A stretch of 5,429 nucleotides of DNA from contig JANXUW010000422.1 of the NCBI GenBank assembly GCA_025351985.1, positions 1 through 5,429 of the forward strand, read 5' to 3'. The position numbers and the translations under genes are program-made. The notes below the pieces were generated by a model. That model ran no database searches. It was given only the letters and a program-made list of their open reading frames with translations, and had not been told where the DNA came from. How positions within the stretch are numbered: position 1 is the stretch's first letter; every line of letters begins with the position of its first letter. Positions 1 through 5,429 of the stretch are shown here, one piece after another. Origin of the DNA: Pseudolysobacter sp. (GTDB lineage Bacteria > Pseudomonadota > Gammaproteobacteria > Xanthomonadales > Rhodanobacteraceae).

Positions 1-532
1 TTTCAACGGCATGCGTTTCAGCCTGACCAAACTCGAACCAAAAGGTGCCGGTGTGCCGGAATTCAGCGGCAAGCTGTTGCTGTCGATGAGCAATCCGACC
101 ACCACCGTGGCGATGGCGCAATTGGTCGTGCCGACGTTGAAAGATCTCAAGCTCAGCCCGGACAGCAAGCCGGTACCGTTGTCGCTCGGCGCGATGGCAG
201 CGATGATGCCGCCGATGTTCGTCGCGATGTCGCAGACGGCGCTGGCGATCTCCACTGGGGCTGGCGAAGAAACCGGACTGGCCGCTTATCTGGCAGCACC
301 TGCGGCGAGCCAGCCGGTATTCATGCGCATGAGTTTCAGCGGTGCGATATATGGATTGTTCGGCAAATTTGCTGAGACGATCGGCGCGCGCATGGGCGAC
401 AAGGAACGCGCGCAAATGGCGAAATCCGCACAGATGATGGCGGTTTACGAAAAGTGGATTCGCCGCGGCGACATGCAGTTCAGCGCAACACCGAATGGCA
501 TAACGATCGAAGAAACAATCGACATGAACTAG
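1..532 (+). CDS. Methionine-rich hypothetical protein, C-terminal part (5' end outside window)
   Basis: The reading frame is open from base 2, with Phe-Asn-Gly codons before the first ATG at 11, and ends at TAG 530-532. The gene therefore almost certainly starts outside the window and only about the last 176 residues are seen. I do not recognise the family. The visible part begins with a strand-like stretch (MRFSLTKLEPKGAG, then FSGKLLLSMSN), has a very Met-rich middle segment (AMAAMMPPMFVAMSQ), then a motif FSGAIYGLFGKF and a charged C-terminus (YEKWIRRGDMQF, then GITIEETIDMN). Met is roughly one residue in nine, well above normal. There is no clear transmembrane helix and no cysteine. The alternating hydrophobic pattern would suit a periplasmic or outer-membrane-associated protein, but that is a guess. 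It converges with pilU, and no intrinsic terminator with a T tract follows it. Confidence 0.7.
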   Translation, partial: FNGMRFSLTKLEPKGAGVPEFSGKLLLSMSNPTTTVAMAQLVVPTLKDLKLSPDSKPVPLSLGAMAAMMPPMFVAMSQTALAISTGAGEETGLAAYLAAPAASQPVFMRMSFSGAIYGLFGKFAETIGARMGDKERAQMAKSAQMMAVYEKWIRRGDMQFSATPNGITIEETIDMN

Positions 533-550
533 AACCACTCTAAAAAACTA

Positions 551-741
551 CTCGGCAATTGCTCCTGCATTGTTCTACCTCCGGCATCCTTGCCGTCGTG
601 CGCTCGGTATTTTGCACGAGGGCGGTGCTCAGAATCCTCATGTACGAAAAGTACACTCCGGTTCTCTCCACAGACCACCCTTGTGGTGGCGCTCCGTCCT
701 CGCACAAACTCCCTTCGCTCGCTACGTTTTTGAGAGCAGTT
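551..741. repeat. Multi-hairpin intergenic element (possible structured RNA or dispersed repeat)
   Basis: The gene-free stretch 533-747 between two convergent genes is full of self-complementary segments. On the plus strand, in order: palindrome GCAATTGC 555-562; hairpin CGGCA/TGCCG 582-595 with a 4-base loop; hairpin TCGTGC/GCACGA 596-619 with a 12-base loop; long hairpin 631-665 with base stem AGAA(T)CC/GGTTCT and apical stem TGTAC/GTACA around a GAAAA loop; hairpin CCACC/GGTGG 675-689 with a 5-base loop. Segments AATTGCTC 557-564 and GAGCAGTT 734-741 can pair over all 8 positions (one G-U), closing the four hairpins into one multibranch fold. I have a vague, unverified memory of similar sequence with a central GTAC-loop-GTAC hairpin being scattered in gammaproteobacterial genomes. 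It could be an ncRNA, a 3'-UTR element or a REP-like repeat. Short frames across it look spurious. Confidence 0.5.
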
Positions 742-747
742 CCAGAC

Positions 748-1875
748 TCAACGCTCAGTCAACTCCACACCATCGAGCCCGGCCGACAATGTATGCGCAT
801 TGCCGCCCTGCGACAGCTTGATCTTCAGGCGCACTTCGTTGGTCGAGTCGGCGTAACGTAGCGCGTCCTCGTAGGTGATCTCGCCGGCCTGATACAGCTC
901 GAACAGACTCTGGTCAAAGGTACGCATGCCGAGGTTGGTGGATTCCTTCATCAAATCCTTGAGCTTGTGCACGTCGCCCTTGCGAATGTAATCCTGCGCC
1001 AGCGGCGTGCCGAGCAGGATCTCCATCGCGACACGACGGCCCTTGCCGTCCGGCGTCGGAATCAGTTGCTGCGCGACGATGCCCTTCAGATTCAGCGACA
1101 GATCCATCAGCAACTGCGAGCGCCGATCTTCGGTGAAAAAGTGGATCACGCGATCCAGCGCCTGGTTGGCATTGTTCGCGTGCAGCGTGCACAGACAAAG
1201 GTGGCCGGTTTCGGAAAAGTTGATCGCGTGTTCCATCGTTTCGCGCGTGCGCACTTCGCCGATCATGATCACGTCGGGCGCCTGGCGCAGCGTGTTCTTC
1301 AGCGCGTTTTCCCAGCTGTCGGTATCGATGCCGAGTTCGCGCTGGGTGACGATGCAGCTCTCGTGGCGATGCACGTATTCGATCGGATCTTCGATGGTGA
1401 TGATGTGTCCGGTCGAATTGAGATTGCGGAATCCGATCATCGCCGCGAGCGAGGTCGATTTGCCGGTGCCGGTTGCGCCGACGAACATGATCAGGCCGCG
1501 CTTGGTCATCGCCAGTGACTTGATGATCTGCGGCAGACTCAATTCATCGACGCTCGGAATGCGCGTCTCGATGCGACGCAATACCATGCCGACATTATTG
1601 CGCTGGTAAAAACAGCTCACACGAAAACGTCCGACGCCGGAAAGGCTGATCGCAAACTGGCATTCGTGGGTTTTCTCGAACTCCTCGCGCTGCGCCGGCG
1701 TCATGACGTTGAGTACCATGTCGCGTGACTGCGCCGAAGTCAGCGGATTCTGCGTGATCGGCGCGATCACGCCATTCACCTTGAGGCTGGGCGCAATGCC
1801 GGCGGTGATGAAAAGATCGGACGCCTTCTTGTGCACCATCAGCTTGAGGAAGGAGGTGAAATCGATACTGCTCAT
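748..1875 (-). CDS. pilU: PilU, PilT-dependent type IV pilus retraction ATPase
   Basis: The 375-residue product is a cytoplasmic hexameric secretion-type ATPase of the PilT/PilU branch. It powers pilus retraction together with PilT at the inner-membrane base of the type IV pilus. The N-terminal PAS-like domain covers about residues 1-115 (KKASDLFITAG at 16-26). The RecA-like motor has Walker A GATGTGKST 133-141 (Lys139), Asp box IITIEDPIEYVH 158-169 with Glu166, Walker B DVIMIGEVR 201-209 with catalytic Glu207, and His box TGHLCLCTLHANN 223-235. PilU rather than PilT is indicated by the start MSSIDFTSFLKLMVHKKASD, the longer C-terminal tail (ADSTNEVRLKIKLSQGGN) and the lack of the AIRNLIRE motif of PilT. 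Length is normal for PilU. The ATG start at 1875 has a ribosome site 8 bases upstream. It lies 161 bases downstream of pilT on the same strand. All key residues are present, so it should be functional. Confidence 0.95.
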   Translation of the reverse strand: MSSIDFTSFLKLMVHKKASDLFITAGIAPSLKVNGVIAPITQNPLTSAQSRDMVLNVMTPAQREEFEKTHECQFAISLSGVGRFRVSCFYQRNNVGMVLRRIETRIPSVDELSLPQIIKSLAMTKRGLIMFVGATGTGKSTSLAAMIGFRNLNSTGHIITIEDPIEYVHRHESCIVTQRELGIDTDSWENALKNTLRQAPDVIMIGEVRTRETMEHAINFSETGHLCLCTLHANNANQALDRVIHFFTEDRRSQLLMDLSLNLKGIVAQQLIPTPDGKGRRVAMEILLGTPLAQDYIRKGDVHKLKDLMKESTNLGMRTFDQSLFELYQAGEITYEDALRYADSTNEVRLKIKLSQGGNAHTLSAGLDGVELTER

Positions 1876-1883
1876 GGCACATA

Positions 1884-1888
1884 CCTCA
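1884..1888 (-). promoter_or_regulatory. Ribosome binding site of pilU
   Basis: The minus strand reads TGAGG eight bases before the ATG at 1875, a good Shine-Dalgarno match. It confirms the family-typical MSSIDF start. Confidence 0.75.
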
Positions 1889-1895
1889 TTGCTGT

Positions 1896-1922
1896 TTTAT
1901 AAAAAGGCGGGCTGATCCAGCC
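1896..1922 (-). other. Hairpin followed by a short T run before pilU (weak terminator or promoter)
   Basis: On the minus strand a perfect 5-bp hairpin GGCTG-GAT-CAGCC (1910-1922) is followed by CGCC and five T. It could be a weak, leaky terminator between pilT and pilU. The same AT-rich patch reads TATAAA (1896-1901), which could act as a -10 box for a separate pilU promoter, but no good -35 is seen at 16-18 bases. Which role applies cannot be decided from sequence. Confidence 0.3.
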
Positions 1923-1970
1923 AGATCCGGAATATCCACACACCGAATCGCACTGCCAGATCTTGCGCTC

Positions 1971-2002
1971 GCATCGACCCGCCGTGCGGCTTGCGCCGAT
2001 GC
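1971..2002. repeat. Nested inverted repeat downstream of pilT
   Basis: The outer arms GCATCG (1971-1976) and CGATGC (1997-2002) are perfectly complementary. Between them sits a smaller hairpin GCCG-TG-CGGC (1981-1990). The element begins 35 bases after the pilT stop codon on the minus strand. It has no T tract, so it is not a standard intrinsic terminator. It may protect the pilT 3' end or have no function. The rest of the 161-base gap shows nothing else clear. Confidence 0.35.
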
Positions 2003-2036
2003 ACATGCGCACAATACGAGCTTGTCGCCGGTTCGC

Positions 2037-3074
2037 CTACCTGAAAGTTTCCTTGTTCTTGGCGTAACCGAGCGCCTGCTGTCGCGTCACCATGCCACGT
2101 CGCACCAGATCCTGCAGGCACTGATCGAGCGTCTGCATGCCATATTGCTGGCCGGTCTGGATCGAGGAATACATCTGCGCGACCTTGTCCTCGCGAATCA
2201 GGTTACGGATCGCCGGAATGCCGACCATGATTTCATGCGCCGCGATACGTCCGCCGCCGACCTTTTTCATCAGCGATTGCGAAATCACCGCACGCAACGA
2301 TTCGGACAACATCGAGCGCACCATGCCTTTTTCGGCGCCCGGAAACACGTCGATGATGCGGTCGATGGTTTTTGCCGCAGACGAGGTATGCAAGGTGCCG
2401 AACACGAGATGCCCGGTTTCCGCCGCGGTCAGGGCGAGACGAATGGTTTCGATATCGCGCATTTCGCCGACCAGCACAAAGTCGGGATCTTCGCGCAAGG
2501 CCGAACGCAGAGCTTCGGTAAAGCCGTGCGTATCACGATGCACCTCGCGCTGGTTGATCAGACATTTGTTCGAGGTGTGCACAAATTCGATCGGATCCTC
2601 GATCGTGAGAATGTGGCCATATTCGCTCTTGTTGATGTGATCGACCATCGCCGCGAGCGTGGTCGATTTGCCCGAACCGGTCGGGCCGGTAACCAGGATC
2701 AAACCTTGCGGTTGCTCAATGAGCTCCTTGAAGATTTTCGGGCAGCCGAGATCTTCGAGACTCAGCACTTCGGACGGAATGGTTCGAAATACCACACCTG
2801 CGCCGCGATTCTGATTGAACGCGTTTACACGAAAACGCGCCAGACCAGGAATCTCGAACGAGAAATCGGTTTCGAGAAATTCTTCGTAATCGCGGCGCTG
2901 CCGGTCCGACATGATGTCGTAGACCAGCGAATGCACCTGCTTGTGATCCAGCGCCGGAATGTTGATGCGGCGGATATCGCCGTCGACGCGAATCATCGGC
3001 GGCAAACCGGCCGACAAGTGCAAATCGGAAGCCTTGTTCTTGACCGAAAAGGCCAGCAGCTCGGCAATATCCAT
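2037..3074 (-). CDS. pilT: PilT, type IV pilus retraction ATPase
   Basis: The 345-residue product is the main twitching-motility motor, a hexameric cytoplasmic ATPase that depolymerises type IV pili. The N-terminal PAS-like domain starts MDIAELLAFSVKNKASDLHL and runs to about residue 110. The motor has Walker A GPTGSGKST 130-138 (Lys136), Asp box LTIEDPIEFVH 156-166 with Glu163, Walker B FVLVGEMRD 199-207 with catalytic Glu204, and His box TGHLVFGTLHT 220-230 with His222 and His229. The PilT-specific AIRNLIRE motif is at 288-295. Length and residue numbering match classical PilT. The frame stays open upstream to about 3398, but the ATG at 3074 is chosen because it gives the family start, has a strong ribosome site (GAGGGG, six bases away), and because the upstream part is antisense to the yggS gene. 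It is followed by pilU and divergent from yggS. Confidence 0.97.
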   Translation of the reverse strand: MDIAELLAFSVKNKASDLHLSAGLPPMIRVDGDIRRINIPALDHKQVHSLVYDIMSDRQRRDYEEFLETDFSFEIPGLARFRVNAFNQNRGAGVVFRTIPSEVLSLEDLGCPKIFKELIEQPQGLILVTGPTGSGKSTTLAAMVDHINKSEYGHILTIEDPIEFVHTSNKCLINQREVHRDTHGFTEALRSALREDPDFVLVGEMRDIETIRLALTAAETGHLVFGTLHTSSAAKTIDRIIDVFPGAEKGMVRSMLSESLRAVISQSLMKKVGGGRIAAHEIMVGIPAIRNLIREDKVAQMYSSIQTGQQYGMQTLDQCLQDLVRRGMVTRQQALGYAKNKETFR

Positions 3075-3080
3075 CCAGTT

Positions 3081-3087
3081 CCCCTCA
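3081..3087 (-). promoter_or_regulatory. Ribosome binding site of pilT
   Basis: The minus strand reads TGAGGGG, six bases before the ATG at 3074. This strong Shine-Dalgarno sequence decides the start and rules out the longer upstream frame. Confidence 0.8.
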
Positions 3088-3122
3088 AGTACAGGTGCTA
3101 ATACAAGAATCGACGAGGCACG

Positions 3123-3130
3123 AGTATAAC
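3123..3130. promoter_or_regulatory. Candidate overlapping -10 boxes in the pilT/yggS divergent region
   Basis: In the 190-base divergent region the minus strand reads TATACT (3123-3128), five of six to the sigma-70 -10 consensus and about 50 bases before the pilT start. The plus strand reads TATAAC (3125-3130), also five of six, 135 bases before yggS. Neither has a convincing -35 hexamer at 16-18 bases. The minus-strand one is the better pilT promoter candidate by distance. The rest of 3075-3264 shows no clear operator. Confidence 0.35.
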
Positions 3131-3264
3131 GCCAGCACAGCACATGCGGCATAGTCCCGAACGCGATATCTCGTCGCATGCGATGCCCGCGCATTGCAGG
3201 CTGCACGCAGATAAACTGCAGCTCGCGCAATGTCGCGCGCCGTCGGGCCATCCCGCAACTCACC

Positions 3265-3951
3265 ATGACTTCCGTCGACTCGGCCAGCGCGCAAAAAAAC
3301 AGTCTCGACGAAATCCGTCGGCGAATTTCTGCTGCAGCCCCGATACATGGACTGCCGCAACTGGTGGCGGTGAGCAAAAAACAATCGGCCGATGCCATTC
3401 GCGGTCTCGCCGCGCTGGGCCAGCGTGCCTTCGGCGAAAACTATGTGCAGGAAGCGCTGGCGAAACAAAACGAGTTGCGCGACCTGAAGCTCGAATGGCA
3501 TAACATCGGGCCGTTGCAATCCAACAAATGCCGCGAGGTCGCGGAAAATTTCGCGTGGCTGCAAAGTCTTGATCGCGCCAAGCTGATCGCACCGCTGCAG
3601 CTTTATCGTCCGCCAAACCTGCCGGCGTTGAACGTGTTGATCCAGGTCAATATCGATGACGAAACCAGCAAATCCGGCTGCGCCCCGGAGCTGATCGAAA
3701 CGCTCGCCGCGGCGATCGGCAAATCAGCGCGATTGCGTCTGCGTGGGCTCATGGCGATCCCCGCACCACACGCCGATCCGGAACTTCGTCGTGCCGCTTT
3801 TATCCGCATGCATACGCTGTTTCTGACGCTGCAGAAAAATCACGACGACATCGATACCTTGTCGATGGGCATGTCCGAGGATTTCGAACTCGCCATAACG
3901 CTTGGCGCGACGATGGTGCGGATCGGCAGCGCATTGTTCGGCGCGCGGTAG
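3265..3951 (+). CDS. yggS: YggS/PLPBP family pyridoxal-phosphate homeostasis protein
   Basis: The 228-residue product belongs to the YggS/PROSC (PLPBP) family, single-domain TIM-barrel proteins of the alanine racemase N-terminal fold. They bind PLP and keep vitamin B6 and amino-acid pools balanced, without known catalytic activity. The PLP Schiff-base lysine is Lys38 in LVAVSKKQ. Other family motifs are FGENYVQEAL 56-65, WHNIGPLQSNK 78-88, KSG at 136-138, GLMAIP 161-166, LSMGMSEDFELAI 199-211, and the phosphate-binding end VRIGSALFG 218-226. Length is close to E. coli YggS. The ATG at 3265 is chosen because it places LVAVSK at the usual distance from the start. An in-frame ATG at 3178 would add 29 Cys/Arg-rich residues unlike the family. 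No clear Shine-Dalgarno precedes 3265. It is divergent from pilT, a common arrangement in Xanthomonadales, but proC does not follow. Confidence 0.93.
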   Translation: MTSVDSASAQKNSLDEIRRRISAAAPIHGLPQLVAVSKKQSADAIRGLAALGQRAFGENYVQEALAKQNELRDLKLEWHNIGPLQSNKCREVAENFAWLQSLDRAKLIAPLQLYRPPNLPALNVLIQVNIDDETSKSGCAPELIETLAAAIGKSARLRLRGLMAIPAPHADPELRRAAFIRMHTLFLTLQKNHDDIDTLSMGMSEDFELAITLGATMVRIGSALFGAR

Positions 3952-3971
3952 GTGCGCCCGGCGTAGGTGCG
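3948..3971 (+). repeat. Short direct repeat at the yggS 3' end
   Basis: GTAGGTGCG occurs at 3948-3956, overlapping the yggS stop codon, and again at 3963-3971, with a 15-base period. It is probably a small duplication. The remaining bases up to 4023 show no terminator specific for yggS. Confidence 0.4.
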
Positions 3972-4023
3972 TGGCAGACAACCGCGGCGAACTCGCGCTG
4001 CTCTCGACGCCTGACGACACCGC

Positions 4024-4058
4024 AAAAAAAAGACCCGGTGCGATTTCCGCACCGGGTC
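4024..4058 (-). terminator. Intrinsic terminator of the secreted-protein gene
   Basis: A perfect 11-bp GC-rich stem (4032-4042 with 4048-4058) closes a 5-base loop. On the minus strand it is followed directly by eight T (4031-4024). It lies 30 bases after the stop codon of the minus-strand gene, so it ends that transcript. On the plus strand the hairpin is followed by CGTCGTTTC rather than a T run, so it would end yggS only poorly. Confidence 0.93.
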
Positions 4059-4087
4059 CGTCGTTTCAGCTATGTATCAGCCTTGTT

Positions 4088-5429
4088 TCAGTGGCAGGTG
4101 AAGTCCGGACCGCCTTCGAAGTTATCGCTGAAAACCCGATCCAGCGCATTGCCGCCGAGCGTGATCTGATCGATGAATCCGCCGGCAAAATCCGCGCCCG
4201 GATCGCTCGACAGAACCCAACGCAGCTTGATCGTCTGACCGGCATACGCGCTGAGGTTTTTAGTGAACGGCAGGAACGCCGCGACCGATGTTCCGTTGCC
4301 CGCATCGTGGTTGTTTGCCGCACTCACGCTGACGCCAGTAAATGCGCCGTGCGTGCTGATGTAACCGCACGCATTCACCGGCGGACTGGTGGTTTGCGCG
4401 AAGGTGTTCGGATAACCGCCGTCGGGCGGCAGGTCGGTCCACGTGCTGCCGCCGTCGGTCGAGATTTCCATGACGATGCCATCCCATTGGTATTCGAGAT
4501 CGTATTTGGCATTGAACGACAACGCGGCGCCGGCCTGCACCAGAATTGGCGGAGTGGTGATCGCGGCACAGATCAGGTCGGGGTAGTTCAGACCATCGGC
4601 GCCGGTATGGTAGCTGTATCCACCGGCGACACTCGCTTTGCTATTCGTGCTCTGCCACGGTGCCGCAGCCTGCATGTAGGCGTGGGTGATGGCGTTGTCG
4701 AAATAGGTGTTGCCGTCCAGCCCCGCGGGCGACAATGGCGTGGCCGCAATCGTGCGCAAGCGATTCGAGTTATTGCCGAGACTGTCACTGGCCTGGATGC
4801 CGTAATACTGGGTCACGCCAGGCGCCACCGCGGTATCCGTGTACGAGGTAGCCTCCAATCCGCTGATGAGGGTTGCGGCAGTCGTGAAGTACGGATTGTT
4901 GTCGCGCAATACGTTGTAGGTGACACCGGTGCTGGTCGGGCACGTGGCGTTCGCGGCGTTCCAGTTGAAATTCAACTGACAGGTGCTCGAAACCGAACTG
5001 GCGCTGATACCACTCTCGTCGAACTGCGGCTGCAGGCTGCAGGTGTTCTGCGAGACCACATCAACGCATGCCGATACATCCCCTTCGACATCGTTCTGCA
5101 CAGCACGCAGCTTGAAGGCGTAACTGAAACCGCCTTGCACGCTCTTGTCCGCAATCGGATTGCTCGCCGCCGCGCCAACCAGACGGAAATCGCCCGCTGC
5201 CGCCGTGGCGCACGTACCGTTCGCACGATACAACTGGATGCTCTGTGCACCAGCCGCCGCAGTGAAGTCGACCGTAACGCCGTTCACCGCATCATTGCCG
5301 ATCACGCTGACTGCCGTCGGTGCGGCAACCGGCGCCTGGTCAGGCAAACCGAACGCGCCCGATACCGCCAGCGCATAACCCTGGCGTTTGGTGTTGATGC
5401 GGCTGCTGCCCGGAACATTGGTGGCTTTC
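4088..5429 (-). CDS. Secreted multidomain protein, C-terminal part (probable subtilisin-like protease tail)
   Basis: The frame is open to the right edge and ends at TGA 4088-4090, giving the last 446 residues (numbered here from the edge). A TTG at 5347 could be mistaken for a start, but coding continues upstream, so the start is outside. Residues 4-22 (NVPGSSRINTKRQGYALAV) resemble the end of a beta-sandwich domain that closes many exported S8 peptidases. Then come a fibronectin-III-like module (about 33-126), a second one (about 130-232, with YNVLRDNNPYF and YYGIQASDSLGN), and a MAM/jelly-roll-like module (about 290-425, with WDGIVMEISTDGGSTWTDL and LRWVLSSDPG). The tail is RVFSDNFEGGPDFTCH. 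Eight cysteines suggest disulfides outside the cytoplasm. No catalytic residues are in view, so the protease call is an inference. A strong terminator follows. No transmembrane anchor is seen at the C-terminus. Confidence 0.75.
   Translation of the reverse strand, partial: KATNVPGSSRINTKRQGYALAVSGAFGLPDQAPVAAPTAVSVIGNDAVNGVTVDFTAAAGAQSIQLYRANGTCATAAAGDFRLVGAAASNPIADKSVQGGFSYAFKLRAVQNDVEGDVSACVDVVSQNTCSLQPQFDESGISASSVSSTCQLNFNWNAANATCPTSTGVTYNVLRDNNPYFTTAATLISGLEATSYTDTAVAPGVTQYYGIQASDSLGNNSNRLRTIAATPLSPAGLDGNTYFDNAITHAYMQAAAPWQSTNSKASVAGGYSYHTGADGLNYPDLICAAITTPPILVQAGAALSFNAKYDLEYQWDGIVMEISTDGGSTWTDLPPDGGYPNTFAQTTSPPVNACGYISTHGAFTGVSVSAANNHDAGNGTSVAAFLPFTKNLSAYAGQTIKLRWVLSSDPGADFAGGFIDQITLGGNALDRVFSDNFEGGPDFTCH

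Noticed and set aside
551..741. CRISPR array or integron attC site
   Set aside because: No regularly spaced repeat units and no attC core sequences are present; the hairpins all differ in sequence.
559..861. Plus-strand frame of 100 residues over the multi-hairpin element
   Set aside because: It runs into the antisense of pilU, has no ribosome site or protein-like composition, and is explained by the structured repeat.
967..1609. Two plus-strand frames of 183 and 200 residues opposite pilU
   Set aside because: They are antisense shadows of pilU, with no recognisable domains or translation signals.
2022..3101. Long plus-strand frame of 359 residues opposite pilT
   Set aside because: It is a shadow of the GC-biased pilT codons: rich in His/Arg/Gln, with no domain, and entirely antisense to a certain gene.
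3178..3264. Longer start for yggS at ATG 3178
   Set aside because: The 29 extra residues (several Cys and Arg) do not match the family N-terminus and there is no ribosome site.
3075..3398. Upstream extension of the pilT frame adding 108 residues
   Set aside because: It is antisense to the start of yggS, is Cys/Arg-rich without family similarity, and a strong ribosome site precedes the family-typical ATG at 3074.
4024..4058. The hairpin as a bidirectional terminator also serving yggS
   Set aside because: On the plus strand there is no T run after the stem, so only the minus-strand role is supported.

Overview
The window looks like a chromosomal segment of a gammaproteobacterium, most likely of the Xanthomonadales/Lysobacterales (Rhodanobacteraceae or Lysobacteraceae type). 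This rests on moderately high GC, a type IV pilus retraction pair (pilT, pilU) divergent from a YggS-family gene, and a secreted protein with the repeat style and C-terminal tail I associate with that order. The lineage is an inference from protein character and was not tested by a search.

Layout from left to right. The 3' end of an unrecognised methionine-rich protein (plus strand, cut by the left edge) runs to 532. A gene-free stretch of about 215 bases follows (533-747). It holds four small perfect hairpins that can be enclosed by a long-range 8-bp pairing, and looks like a structured RNA or a dispersed repeat. Then come two minus-strand ATPase genes, pilU (748-1875) and, upstream of it, pilT (2037-3074), separated by 161 bases containing further inverted repeats. 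A 190-base divergent promoter region (3075-3264) separates pilT from the plus-strand gene for a YggS/PLPBP pyridoxal-phosphate protein (3265-3951). A strong intrinsic terminator (4024-4058) on the minus strand ends the last gene. That gene encodes the C-terminal 446 residues of a large secreted multidomain protein (4088 to the right edge), probably the tail of a subtilisin-like protease or a similar exported protein with fibronectin-III-like and jelly-roll modules.

Functionally, PilT and PilU are the retraction motors of type IV pili. PilT is the main depolymerisation ATPase and PilU the PilT-dependent accessory motor. Both keep all the motor motifs and should be active. YggS is a PLP homeostasis protein often found next to pilT and upstream of proC in these bacteria; here proC does not follow. 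The exported protein is probably an independent transcription unit. No CRISPR array, tRNA, rRNA, transposase or phage gene is visible. The only candidate for something undescribed is the multi-hairpin element at about 551-741.
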